Shown here piece by piece: positions 1 to 64,000 of a stretch of 64,000 nt of DNA. Within the stretch, counting starts at the first letter, position 1, and each line of letters begins with the position of its first letter. Below the pieces are notes generated by a model that saw only the letters and a program-made list of their open reading frames with translations, was not told the DNA's origin and made no database searches. This stretch comes from Bettongia penicillata ogilbyi. Its lineage: Eukaryota; Chordata; Mammalia; Diprotodontia; Potoroidae. Made by a program: the position numbers and the translations under genes. The stretch is taken from assembly GCA_023548195.1 (NCBI GenBank), contig JAJHZJ010000699.1, forward strand, positions 4,063,175-4,127,174. Direction: 5' to 3'.

Positions 1-2734
1 CCCCTTTAATCCATTCTCATAGTACAGAACTGTAGCAAGGTTGGGTTGTTTCATGTTGAATGTATACTGACATATCTTTCAGTTGTCATTTTCATCTGTT
101 TTGCTGGCATTTGTCCCTTTTTGGTCAAAATCTATGAAGAAAAACTCGGCTCACTGAGAATTTTAATTGAGATTGTTGACCTGAAAACTTGGTTAGAGAA
201 AAGGCAACAGGCTAAATGAATACATTTTATGATTTAATTAATTAAACAATTCCCTATTAAAGAAAACGGTAACATAATGCATTATGGAGCCAGGAAAATG
301 TTCTGGCTACCCAGTACAGAAATCTTCTCGCTTATATACATTTTGCCATGAGAAAGGAGTTCTCTTAGATAAACACATTGTAAACAAAGTGGTGTCAACT
401 AGGTTTTATGATCCCAGGCTATGGGCATCTTCTTTCTGTAGCATGCCTTTGTGATTTAAGATAAGGAAAAAGTCCCATCACCCAGATTAAGGACATCCTG
501 TCCTAAACAGGCCTTTGAAGTTGTGGTATCTTAACAGAGTTGACAAAGCTGAAGTTACAACCCAAGGTATCTGTGTTTTTCTCTTATCACTAAGATGCTA
601 GAAGAAGGGTCTGGTAAGGAAGTCCCATGTGCTTGACATCAAAGGCATCCTCTAAACAAAGGAGACTATTAGGTCCAAGCTCTTCTTAATTCAAACTTTG
701 GCCCTTATTAGAGTCTAAAATTTATATTAAATATTATCAGGATCCTAAATTTAGTTGAGAAACACAAATTCACAAATCAGAATTTTCTCTTGGGGAAACA
801 AGGAAAATAGAGACACAACCGTGGAGGCAGAGTAGTGCCCACTCTCCCAATAAGAAGAGTCTACTATCTACAGTAGAAATAAAAAGGTATATCTCTAGTT
901 CTTTATCAGAAGAGGTAAAATATGATTGGGGAAATCACATGAATCTTGAGGAAAACAAGAGGGAGATGTCCCAATTCGTAAGAAAGCTGAAATTTTTTTT
1001 AAGTGTACCAGGTCAGAGAATTACATCTCAAATTAAATGTGGAATACTAGAAGGGAAGAGAACAGATTCCCAAACATTGATAGTGAATTCTAAGACTGTG
1101 GCACAGTCCTTTCCTTGATCAAAATAGCCTCTCTCACAGTAAAGCCCTATTTGGAACACAGATTTCATTCTTATAGAGTCACGGAGAGTTCAAGCACTTG
1201 TTAAATTTTCCCTGATTTGTAATGACTGTTCTCCAAAATGACATTGCTTCCATGAACTCTACCTCCTTGCCAAATGACAGTGTGTCTATAACCTTCTGAA
1301 CAAGAAGAGGGATGAGAAATAAATTAACTTAATCTCTCACTGATGTTAATCACCTGGCTCAAAAGTTGTTCAAAGTAAAGGCAACACTTTGCATCAGAAG
1401 CCTCTTACAACACACATACTTGGGGCAAGTTTGTAGATGATTAAGCGTCCAGGCTTGGGCTAAAAAATGGTAGAGTTTTTAACCAGCAGTGTTTACTCTT
1501 ATCCTTGATTAAAGTTTTTAGTCTAAATATAGTATAGTTTTGAAACCCTCAGCAACCTTCTTCTTTTATCTCTGCGAGCCCCCAGTAGATGCTCTGTACA
1601 TTTAGTAGAGGGTACATTTTAGGAAGAAATACGTCTGTAAAGAAATGTCATACGGTGGGCTAAAATAATTAGAGATTAATATCCCAGTTCACAAGCGTTA
1701 GAAAAATACCAAGATGAGTTCTCTGAGGCTGCTTATAAGTAGAAATTACTTGAAAGCTAAAAAACCAATAGATTTTCATATGGTAAATTGACTCAATCAC
1801 TATATGTTATCCCTTGCTAAAAACAGGCACAGCGACATAATGATGGACGTGGAAGCATCAAGGTTATTTCCCATGGAGTCCTTACAAATCTAAGACCAGA
1901 CAGGATGATTTCAATTGCCAATTCCTGTCTCTCATGACCCAGACAGTGGAATGCAGCATTTTCTTCCAGGCCGCAGGCCAGCATTTGCGTCCTTTCTCAT
2001 GAAGACTTAGGATGTGGCTTCTGCTGTCTGGTTCTCAACCAAAGCAGATAGCCACATAACTGCTAGTGAATACAAGAATACCGAGGTGTCCTCTTAATAC
2101 CACTTAAGACACTAATATAACAAAGGCAGATTTGGTGTGGCCAAGTGCAAAAAAATTACTTCACCTTCCTATTAGAAAGGTCTTTTCTTCACCAGGAACA
2201 AAATGTGTAATCCTTGGACTTGTGGAAGAGGCAGTTTCATCTGAGTTCCATGGGTTTGGGGAAAACACTTTCTCCCTGATAAAGTAACCTCTGAGATCAA
2301 GGAAACAGAGCCATAGGGTTTGTACTTTACTTCCCTACAACAGAATGCACAAGAATGATTCTATTTTAAAAGGGCCTCTGCTATCTTAGAGATTTCCTTC
2401 CAATATAGAGAATTCTGGTAAAATGCATTTCCCAGACAAACAAATCTGACTTTTAACAATTCTTGTGACTCCAAGGTTTGCGTACGTCTCCATTTCCTTT
2501 TCTGCCACAGAACGCTAGTGGCTCCGTACTTTAAGTCTAAAAAGCTATAAAAGCCTAGATAAGAAGCTAAAGATGCGTCTGAGCAGTCTTCCTTAACGCC
2601 ATTTCAGCCTCATTTCTCACTTTTTGTCCCCCAGCTTACAGACGTGTAATTATTTTGCTTGTTTGTATTTACATTTCCAGCATATTTGGCATAGTGCTTG
2701 GCATGTTATGTATACTGACGTATCCTAGCTAAAC

Positions 2735-2965
2735 TAAAATCCCACCTTCTACAAAATTACTTTCCCAGCCTCTCCTAACTTTAATGCCTTTCCTCTTTAA
2801 ATTATTTCCTATTTTTTCCATATATGCCTTGTTTGTACACATTTGTTTGTCTGTTGTCTCACCCATTAGACGGAGCTTTTTGAGAGAAGGACTGTCTTCT
2901 CTCTTTTTTATATCCTTAGTATTTGACTGACTAGTTTAATAAATGTTTTTTCATTCATTCATTCA
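2735..2965 (+). mobile_element. L2-type LINE 3' end
   Basis: TTTTTGAGAGAAGGACTGTC followed by a TTAATAAATGTTTTTTCATT end. Intron 12. Confidence 0.6.
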
Positions 2966-3789
2966 CTCATGCAGATTAAGTACTTTCTTCTAAAAGAGTA
3001 GCAAAATTCGCTGGCTTGTTTCAAGATGCGATGGGAGAATATTTTTTTCTCAAGTCCCAAGTCTAAACTGTCATTTATGTATTAGAAGTATAGGCGGTAG
3101 CGAGTTAAAATAGACCTTCCTAGTAATCCCATGGCTTCCAAAATGTAAAAGTGACTGAGTTGAAAGCTGTAAAATGCCTAGCAGTATGGATTCCCCTCTG
3201 TTGATGACGTGATGTTGTTTAAAGGTTTGAGAATACATAACCTATCTTTCACTCAATGCCTAGTTTAAAACTGCAACATTTTATTAAAGATTCAGGGATG
3301 TTTTATTAATTTTTGGAATTACATGTTTAAAAAATTGTGAATAATTCTATCATTACAAGACACTCTTCTAGAAGAGAATGGCATTTTGATTTTTTTCTGG
3401 ATAATTTAAAATTACTTGAATATGTTTCATTTAGCTTGAATTTAAGCTCAAATAAAAAATTTTAACACAACAGGAATATTTTAACACACTTGAGACACTC
3501 AGATATAATGTTAAATACCTACATCATATCAGCAAATGACACAGTTCTCATGAACAAAACGACTATTACCTTGATGGACTTTGTAATTAAAATAGCCAAC
3601 CGTAAAGCAACATAATAAAAAAGAAATTCTTGAATATAATTGTCTAACTGGTTCAAAAGAGCAATCTGGGCCTACCATGCTTTAAGATCATATTTGTTTA
3701 AAAAAATTACACCCAGGAACGAATACCCAAACCTTTGGAGAGCTTTCAGCTTTACAGTGTTCATTCTTATTTACAGTTTCATTTAATTT

Positions 3790-3995
3790 CCACTCCTCAA
3801 GTTTCTGATAGCATTTGTCTGGACCTTTCCTCTGCATTTAGCATACTGTCTTTTCTATCATAAATATTTTTGCATGAATTTTTCCTTCTATGAGAGTGTA
3901 AGCAGATCCTGTGTAAGTATCTGTGTATCTGCAGCACCTAATCTAGTCCTTTTCACATAGTAACCACTAAATAAATAGCTATCAGGTTGAACAGA
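3790..3995 (+). mobile_element. L2-type LINE 3' end
   Basis: A pyrimidine-rich start, then TCTGCAGCACCTAATCTAG and CACATAGTAACCACTAAATA. Degenerate L2 end. Confidence 0.55.
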
Positions 3996-4355
3996 AGTCG
4001 CTCAATTGTAAAGGTTTCGCCTTACTCTTTACTTATATTTGCATTGTTTTCCATGTTTCTCAATGAAAATCATAAGATCAAATCTGGTAAAGACCACAGA
4101 GGTCATTTGCTATGATTCCTTTACATTACAGATAAGGAAAATGATGCCCAGAAAGGTGAAATAACTTGTTGGAACTGTCAGGTAAGTGTCAGAGATAAAC
4201 TCACGAAGGTGTTTGACAGTATTCTCTCAGTACTAAGGGTTTTAGTTTTCCTCGGTCACTAAAAGATTGATATGTTATTTTGTTGAAGGAGAGAAAAGGG
4301 GCTGCAAAGGACAGTGCGGGCTTTTGTATTAGCTAGTTTTCTCTCTAAACCTCTA

Positions 4356-57058
<52,703 letters not shown>

Positions 57059-57384
57059 TTTTTCCCAGAAGAATAACCTGAAAGAAAAAAAAATACACCC
57101 TCAAATTAATAAATGCAAAATAACCAATGCAGTCTTCTTTGTAGGATAGTAACCAGTAGGAATCAGTTGTCATTATTACAAACTAAAATAATAATAGCAA
57201 GCCACATATTTATTAAATACAGATATAACCTGATTTGAAAGTTTAGTATAGTGATGAATTTCTTCTATAAGGCCAGTAATCTAGAAACTCAGAGTTAACT
57301 AAAATATCCACATGTATAAATGTGTACATGTATAAATGGTTGCGAGACTAGTCACTAATACTTAAAATAATTAGGAAAATGAGA

Positions 57385-57495
57385 AGTAGTGGACAGAGAG
57401 CTAGTTTGGAAGTTAGGGAGTCCAAGGTTTAAGTTCTACCTCTGATACATACTTGTCTGTATGACCTTGGTCAAGTCACTTAACGGCTTTCTCAG
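57385..57495 (+). repeat. MIR SINE
   Basis: GTATGACCTTGGTCAAGTCA preceded by AGTTCTACCTCTGATACATA, sense MIR. Confidence 0.6.
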
Positions 57496-57572
57496 TACCA
57501 TCAGGCTCCTCTAAGTCATAACAGGCAGAGCAGCTGCAGATCTATATTGGTTGAAGTAGTTCTACCATCCAT

Positions 57573-57782
57573 TAGCGGTGTCACACTCAAATAGAAACAT
57601 GGGTTATTAAACCACACACAAGGATCCCTGCAGGCTGCGTAATGACTTAGTTTTACAATGTAGTATCATCCACGTTTTACTGCATTTTTATTTATTTTGT
57701 GAAATATTTCCCCATGAAACTTTAATCTAGTTCTCACCTCACTTGAGAGGGCCACATAGAGCCTTTGTGTTTGACATCTCTG
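57573..57782. mobile_element. hAT-type MITE with terminal inverted repeats
   Basis: Left end TAGCGGTGTCACACTCAAA and right end (reversed) CAGAGATGTCAAACACAAA are imperfect inverted repeats of the Charlie/hAT kind (CAGNGGTGTCAAACTC). There is no coding capacity. It is followed directly by an L2-like 3' end (57783-57905). Located in the putative 5'UTR intron. Confidence 0.65.
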
Positions 57783-58289
57783 CCTTAGACTGTGAGCTCC
57801 TTGAGAGACCAGACTGGCTTTTGCCTTTTTATTTTTTTTAATATTCTCAGCACTTCATACAGTGTTTGGCACATAGTAGGCACTTTTTAAATGCTGGTTG
57901 AGTGACTAACTGAACTAAACTTCCCTATACCAATGAAATCCTAGTTGTAGACAAAACTTGTGTATTAAAAAATTCCTATCATTCATACTGGCAAACGCTA
58001 AGCAAATCACACAAACAGCTCAGCCACATGGGGTCTGAAGTTCCATTCATCCATTTTCCTTCTATTATTACATAGATACTAGAGGGATTTATAGGGAAGG
58101 GTCTGTTTCCTAATTGAAACCTTTCCAACTAGAGGGCAAATGATGAAGAGATTGATGTTAATCACGGGGCAGTTCAAGTTCAAAATAAGATAAAAAATTT
58201 ATCACTGATATTGACGAGCATAGTACCAAATTTTTTCACTTCTGAAAACTTAGCCCTTGGCAAATTTGTCTCTAGAAAGTGAGATTTCT

Positions 58290-58460
58290 ATCCTCCTCTT
58301 CAGTAAATTAATTGTGGGACCTTGTGCTAGTTATTTAACCTCTGTGTTACACTCTCCCTATCTGTAAAATGGGAGCACCTATTTACATACCTCACAGGGT
58401 TGTTGTGGGGATTAATTAAAGATGATGTCTGCTAAACATCTGAGCTCCTTGGAGAACAGC
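58290..58460 (+). repeat. MIR SINE beside the candidate untranslated exon
   Basis: TAGTTATTTAACCTCTGTGT, CTATCTGTAAAATGGGAGCA and GGTTGTTGTGGGGATTAATT, a clear sense MIR. Confidence 0.75.
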
Positions 58461-58598
58461 TCAAAATAAATACAAAATAATCCACTAAAGTTGCTATATT
58501 TGGGGGAAAAAAGTGAGGTTTCTTTTTCATGGAAAGTCATCTATTTTATTTGATGTTAGAAACAGGTAAAACGGTGCTAGAAACAAGATGTCACTCAC

Positions 58599-58657
58599 CC
58601 AACTTATCAGGGAGGTTTGCAGTTGATCGGACTGGATAATGGGATGGATCACATGAA
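58599..58657 (-). other. MEGF10: Candidate 5' untranslated exon of MEGF10
   Basis: On the minus strand a pyrimidine-rich acceptor (TTTCTTCATTTCTGCAG) ends above 58657 and a consensus donor (GG|GTGAGT) follows 58599, defining a 59-nt exon. It would splice to the acceptor at 57077, giving a leader of 59 + 19 nt before the start codon. An ATG at 58654-58652 is followed directly by TGA, a minimal start-stop uORF. Alternatively, transcription may start at about 58690 below the TATA-like box, making this a first exon. No other exon candidate was seen between 57078 and 64000. Confidence 0.45.
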
Positions 58658-58717
58658 CTGCAGAAATGAAGAAATATGCAGCTGGTCCCTATACTAAAAT
58701 ATAGAGCCAGCCCTCAT

Positions 58718-58725
58718 CTTATATA
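58718..58725 (-). promoter_or_regulatory. TATA-like box upstream of the candidate untranslated exon
   Basis: The minus strand reads TATATAAG here, about 30 nt before a possible start near 58690. E-box motifs lie further upstream at 58799-58804 (CACCTG) and 58811-58816 (CAGTTG). MEGF10 is expressed in myogenic cells, so E-boxes are plausible, but such short motifs are common by chance. There is no CpG island. This is a sequence-only guess. Confidence 0.25.
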
Positions 58726-59844
58726 GATAGTATCTGATCTGATCTGATAGTATCTTCAAGGAAGAATATGATTCTGCTTTTGTGAGGGAGAAAGGCCACA
58801 CCTGCATCATCAGTTGTCTAGCCTGGAAAGGGATATAAGCAGAGTAGTAGACTGCCACGGCTTAGCAGTCTCTCCAATACTCTCTTATTTCAGAGGATGG
58901 TGCAAGTAGCGGTATGCTGGAGCTATTTAGGACTGACTTCAAGAGCCAATTATTAAATTTTCAATGTGAACATTTATACCTTGGAAATTGGTAAATGTGT
59001 CAAACCAGGGTTGGGTTTATTGTTCTGTTGATTATCTAGACTTAAGAAAGTGATGGTGAAATGTTAATACTGTAGCTTACAATTAAAGATATATTGTGGG
59101 CATATTTTTTTCCCCAGAGAATCATTTGTTAGACCTTTAGTAGCACATCCTTGGTATCAGATTAGAATTATACCTACCTACTACACATCACATAGCGATA
59201 GTTGAGGATCCCAATAGAGAAGTTAAGAATTAAAGCTTCTTACTTGGTCCCACTTGAAAGAGAAGGATAACACTTAGCTTTGTTAGCATACCTTCCTCCC
59301 AGAAAATACTGGTTACACAAAAGACCACCATAAATAGCTAGTAAACCTCTTTATCAAAAAATGGGCAAGAATTGGAGGAGTTATATCCCTGATTCCTATC
59401 CCTGGAATTCAAAGGATGTATTGCAGGGTTGGCTTCCCCTACATTTTTATGACTCTGAGGGCTCTTAGTAACCACACATCCCTAGACTACCTCTCTCAAA
59501 ACCTGTTCCAAAACGTCTACCTCTTGCACAAGGGTATAAGTCTTTCCATCAGTCACTGGTCACATTTTCTTCTACATACATATCCAACATATAGCATCAT
59601 AATGTCCCTCAGGAAAAGTGCCTAAGTTGAGTGGAAGGAAGGTTATATATTCCCTAAGTATGAGGATGGAATTTTGAAAAGCTGCCCCGACAATGGAATT
59701 ATTTAGTACATGAAAATAGTATTGTTTTGAAAGATGCTCCAAATGTCTAAAAGAGTAAATGCATTTTCTACAAAGCAAAACCAAAGAAGTAATTTAATAT
59801 CATGTGTTTGATCACTAGAGAAAAGAGTTAAAAGGGGAAAAAAA

Positions 59845-60420
59845 TTAAAGAAAGTTGGGTTGAAATACCAACTCTACTATTTTCCTATTTTTTATGACCT
59901 TAGCTAACTTACTTAACCTGTCTGGGTATTAGTTCCCTGATAGGTAAAATGAGGGGTTACATTAGAAGACCCAGAAGATTCACTTTAGTTCAAACTCTAT
60001 GATACTGTGATGTTCTGGCGCTAAATAATACTAAAGGTATGTAGTTTTCACCATGCCTAGAAATATTTATAAATAGGATTTTTATTAAAACAGGTCAATT
60101 TACCAAGCATTTAATGAATATCTCCTATGTACAAATCACTATGCTTGCCTTTGAAAATAATAATTGTTGACCTTTATGAATTGCTTTAAAGGATGTAAGG
60201 TCATTTATAAGCGTTACCCCAGTGATTTTCATAACAACCGTATTAGTATCGCAGGTATTACTAGACTTCTTTTACAAATAAGGAAACAGACTCAGAGAGG
60301 CTAATATGGGATTTATCCTTCATCATCCAGCAGTATTGAGGATGAAATTTATTCCTGTTTTTCCTGCCCACAAGGCTAACAATGTAACAATTGTGCCACA
60401 CTCCCTCTCTATATTGAAAG
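59845..60420. repeat. Two MIR SINEs
   Basis: 59845-60015 sense (GACCTTAGCTAACTTACTTA). 60165-60420 reversed (CAAATAAGGAAACAGACTCA). Confidence 0.55.
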
Positions 60421-60439
60421 CAAAAGGAGCTGTCAATTA

Positions 60440-61240
60440 TGTAGTCCAAATGAGATTGTAACTTATAGATTTGTTTTTTTTAAATTACTTCAAGGGTTTA
60501 CTATTTCCTTTTAGCCATTATAAAGCAGTAAAAATTAAAATTTATTCTTACATGACTAAAGAAGCTATAAGATACCAGTGGGTCTGAGGTTTTATTCTTT
60601 ACATAAAAATAGAAAGAAAACCTCTAAAATACTAACTTACCAAAAATATGGGTGATAAAATGACTCCTTCTTTGTCTGACTATATAGTAGGAGAGGTTGT
60701 GGGTCACTGTAAAATACATACTCTGCTGTAAAATACATATTAACAAATTTTTAAGGTACAGGCTCTGATTATTCTTCCCACCAATCAAGAAAGGGAAATC
60801 TGGTAAGCATTAATTTACTATCCACTCATAATTATCCTAAATTAGAAAGTTCATATGCCAAGTCACCAATTCAAACCAAGCATTCCATTCATCAATTAAG
60901 CTAGTTAGTCTGCAAACTCAGAAATTGTTTAGGACAATCAAGCAACCTAACATGCAAAAGATGATTTCCCCTTTTTATGTAAAAAATTATTAACACCTAT
61001 CAATGAGTTTCTCAGGTAGCCTGTGAATCTCCCTTTGAAAGGCCTGGGGGCTCCAAGAGGAGGTAGAAATTCAAAACTAGAACTTAGACTCAGCTTTGTT
61101 GCTTAGAATAACACTAAAAAAGTGCAACATAGTCAAAAGTCACAATCAAATTGTGCAGGAGGGGTTTGATTTTGATTAAAAAAGAGAGAAAAATGTTTAA
61201 GATCAAAAAGGAAAATGTATAGAAAATGAAAAGGCAATGT
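60440..61240. other. Upstream of MEGF10: nothing recognised
   Basis: AT-rich sequence without clear repeats, exons or promoter features. The tail of the window (63530-64000) is similar. Confidence 0.45.
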
Positions 61241-61249
61241 TATGAGGTA

Positions 61250-62740
61250 ATATTAGAAATTATTTTATAGAACTATATATATCAAATTAATAATCTTCTT
61301 AAATGGATGAACACATACAAAAATATAAAATACCAACTTAATAGATAAAACATAGAGAAATTTAAGTAGCTGTATCTTAGAAGAAGTCATACACTAACTA
61401 ACTTCAAAGGTGAAAACCAAACAAACCCACACACAGGACCAGATAGATTTATAAGTGGGTTACAGCAAACATTCAAAGTACACCTAGTTATATTGTCATG
61501 TAAAATTTGAGGAAGAATGTATAATACAAATTATTATTCCATACAATATCATCATTATATAAAGTAAATTCCTAAACCAGGGAGAATCAAAGGAAAGAAA
61601 ACTAGAGATTAATTTTGTTAGTGACTATTGATACCAATGTTGAATAATATATTAGTAAAATGGCTAAGGCAACATAATAAAAAGACTAGTCTCTATGATC
61701 ACGTTGGGTTTAAACAAGGAATACAAGTTTAGTTCAATAGTAGGAAAACTACAAACACAGCAGACTGGAATGACAGTAAAAAGAAAAGTCACATGATTAT
61801 ATTCATAGATGCGGAAAAAGCTTTTGACAAAATACAACACTCACTTCTGTTAAAAATACAAAAAACCAAGGAGTAAATGGTTCTTTCTTTAATGTGGTTA
61901 AATAGTATCTATCTAATACTAATGGTCGGTATACATAAAATAAATCTATAATTCATAATCTAATATGGGTTACATAATTAACCTCCTCCCCTATCCAATA
62001 AGATAAGGAGTAAAGGAAGGATGCCCATTGTTCAGTCGTGTCCAACTCTCCATGACACTACTTGGGATTTTCTTGGCAAAGATGGCAAAAGAGTGGTTTG
62101 CCATTTCCTTCTCTAGCTCATTTTCCAGATGAGGAACTGAGGTAAATAGGGTTAAGTGACTTGCTCAGGGTCACACAGCTACTAAATGTCTAAGGCTGGA
62201 TTTGAACTCAGAAAGAAAAGTCTTTTTGACTCCAGGCTCAGCACTCTATCCACTGCACCACCGAGCCACCCATTAAAACACAATTATTTGATTATAGTCT
62301 AGTAATACTAGCTATAACAATAACAGAAGAAAAAGAAATGAACATAAGCAAAGTTGAAGTAAAATAATCACATTTTGTAAATGATATAGTCATTTACTTG
62401 GAAAACCCTAGAGATTCAACTAAAATTAATTGTATTAAATGGAGCAAAATACAATATAAATAGCTCTTCTCTCCAAATTATCAGCCCATCTGAATATTAC
62501 AAACCCAACTCAACAGGAAAAGTCAGAAAGAGAAATCCATTCAAAATAAGTATACAACATATAAAATCATTTAGAATTCACCTATCAAGACACATAGGAA
62601 TTATATAAATACAAAACACTCTTTGCAGAAATTGATAGAACTAAATAATTAGAAACACATTACTTGTATTTGGACAATGCAAATAATAAAAATGATAATA
62701 CTCCCTAAGTTATTTTACTTATTCAACATGATTCCATCTT
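61250..62740 (+). mobile_element. L1 ORF2 fragment (reverse transcriptase region) interrupted by a SINE
   Basis: Plus-strand pieces translate to L1 ORF2-like sequence: FIDAEKAFDKIQHSLL near 61800-61860, then a VNDIVIYLENPRDSTK-like block near 62375-62425. The part before 61800 is a looser match with many stops. It is degenerate and lies upstream of MEGF10, opposite in strand. Confidence 0.65.
62015..62275 (-). mobile_element. Mar1-type CORE-SINE inserted in L1
   Basis: On the plus strand it starts with the reverse RTE-like end (TTCAGTCGTGTCCAACTCTC). Then come TTTTCTTGGCAAAGATGGCA, GAGTGGTTTGCCATTTCCTT and the reversed tRNA-like head (CTCAGCACTCTATCCACTGC). L1 reverse-transcriptase sequence lies on both sides. 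Confidence 0.8.
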
Positions 62741-63259
62741 TTGATAGAGATGTGGTAGATTAGAGGTGCAGAAAAGGGCATACATTTTCAAATACAAACA
62801 ATGTGTAGATGCATCTTATCTGTTATGAGAGAGAACTTTTTAGGAGAGAGGGAGAGATTTGGAGGATAAGAAAGGAATGGTAACTGTGATGCAAAAAAAA
62901 AAAAAAAGGAAAACAGTGTAAATGAAACATTTTTTAAAAATGTACAGAAGAGAAAAGAAGGAATTTCACAGGGAAATAGACAAACAAACCAGTTTTGGAA
63001 TAAAGGTATTGAATTCATTATTATTTTTTTTAAAAAACAAACTGTACATGGTAGAAATGAACAATTTCATATCTTTTTTCCATTCTTTTTATGTAGATAT
63101 GTTTTTGCTAACATTTGTCAATTGCAGAATAACAAAAAGTAGATATAAAATATAATTAAATTTATTAAAATGTATTGCTAAATTTATTTTTTAAAAATAT
63201 TATTAAAATTACATATACAATTCTGAAGGAAAAAAAAAGATGAGAGAGAAGGGAATTAG

Positions 63260-63525
63260 ACTTTTTTTTAGTGTGGCCCAGAAAGTAGAAGCAGAATGAA
63301 AGATCCAAAGGGCCAGACTTTAGGTTTAATATAAGGAAAATTTTCCTAATAATTAGAGATTCCAAAAATAGAACAGATGACCTTGAGAAATAGTGTTTTT
63401 CTCTTCTGGAGAAAAACTAGACGTCTTCAAGTGAAAAGTGGAAATCCACTCCTTGGTCATGTTTTAGAGAGGCTTTTTCTTCAGGTGTAAATTGGATATC
63501 CTTTGAGACTGTATGAATTCACATA
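63260..63525 (+). mobile_element. CR1/L3-type LINE 3' end, second copy
   Basis: Contains GGGCCAGACTTTAGGTTTAA, TATAAGGAAAATTTTCCTAA and GAACAGATGACCTTGAGAAA, then CTAGACGTCTTCAAGTG, in the CR1/L3 order. Degenerate. Confidence 0.65.
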
Positions 63526-64000
63526 TTTAATGTGGTACACTTTTTCCAGCCATAAATGTGTATTTTAACAACTCTGGAGGAAGAGTAAGATGACAAAATA
63601 TTTCAATACATTCAGAAAACTGGAACCTACTTCTCAACCTGTGAAAACATTAGAGGAAGGTTTTTTGCTTAATTATTTTTAATGGGACTGAAACATCCTA
63701 GAAATATTTCATTGCCTACTCATCATTGAAAAGGGGAAGAAAATTCAATAAATATTCCAAGTCCAGACTTTACGGATCACATATGTGTCTCTGTCTTGGA
63801 CTTCAACTTATAAGGGAAAAAATAGTTTTGTTATGTATACAATTTCACATAGATAAAATTTTAAATGTTTATAGGAGAAAAAACATTTGCATGAACCTCC
63901 TACTGCAAAACTGATTACATTCAAGATCATTCACTTAATTATTATGGAAAATTAAAACAGAAAATCAGTACAAGTGATTAGCATTGCTAAAGTGTTTATA

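Overview
This is mammalian genomic DNA, almost certainly from a marsupial. It is AT-rich and intron-rich. It carries CORE-SINEs of the Mar1 type whose 3' tails match RTE/BovB LINEs, many old MIR/THER and L2 copies, several L1 fragments of marsupial type, a half-L1 element and two hAT-type DNA transposon remnants. I see no operons, CRISPR arrays, viral genes or bacterial features.

The only protein-coding gene I can support is the 5' (N-terminal) half of MEGF10 on the minus strand. Twelve coding exons run from 57058 (start codon) down to 4364. They join without a frame break into 1693 nt, which is 564 codons plus the first base of codon 565. Every internal junction has GT-AG sites with matching phase. 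The encoded part has a signal peptide, an EMI domain and about the first eleven EGF-like/laminin-EGF-like repeats. The remaining EGF repeats, the transmembrane segment and the cytoplasmic tail lie beyond position 1. MEGF10 is a cell-surface engulfment receptor known from glia and muscle satellite cells. A candidate untranslated exon (58599-58657), with a good acceptor, a good donor and a nearby TATA-like box, lies 1.5 kb upstream of the first coding exon.

Region by region: 1-4363 is part of intron 12 (numbering coding exons). 4364-12303 holds exons 12 to 9 with MIR, L2 and a degenerate full-length 7SL RNA pseudogene (5041-5329). Intron 8 (12304-18688) holds an unclassified repeat, a hAT fragment, an L1 3' half with an odd insertion, and a CA-repeat. 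Intron 7 (18902-25460) is mostly unremarkable. Intron 6 (25598-33997) holds an unassigned coding-like antisense tract and a 2.6-kb HAL1-like ORF1-only LINE. Introns 5 to 3 (34119-46276) hold nested Mar1 SINEs and L1 pieces. Introns 2 and 1 hold MIRs, L1s (one with a clear target-site duplication) and a CR1/L3 fragment. Upstream of the gene are a hAT MITE, MIRs, a rearranged L1 with an inserted SINE, and another CR1/L3 fragment.

I found no convincing novel system. The points most worth checking are the untranslated exon with its start-stop uORF, the 7SL retrocopy, the HAL1-like element, the insertion inside an L1 and three unassigned coding-like tracts. Family names rest on recognising sequence by eye; no database search was run.
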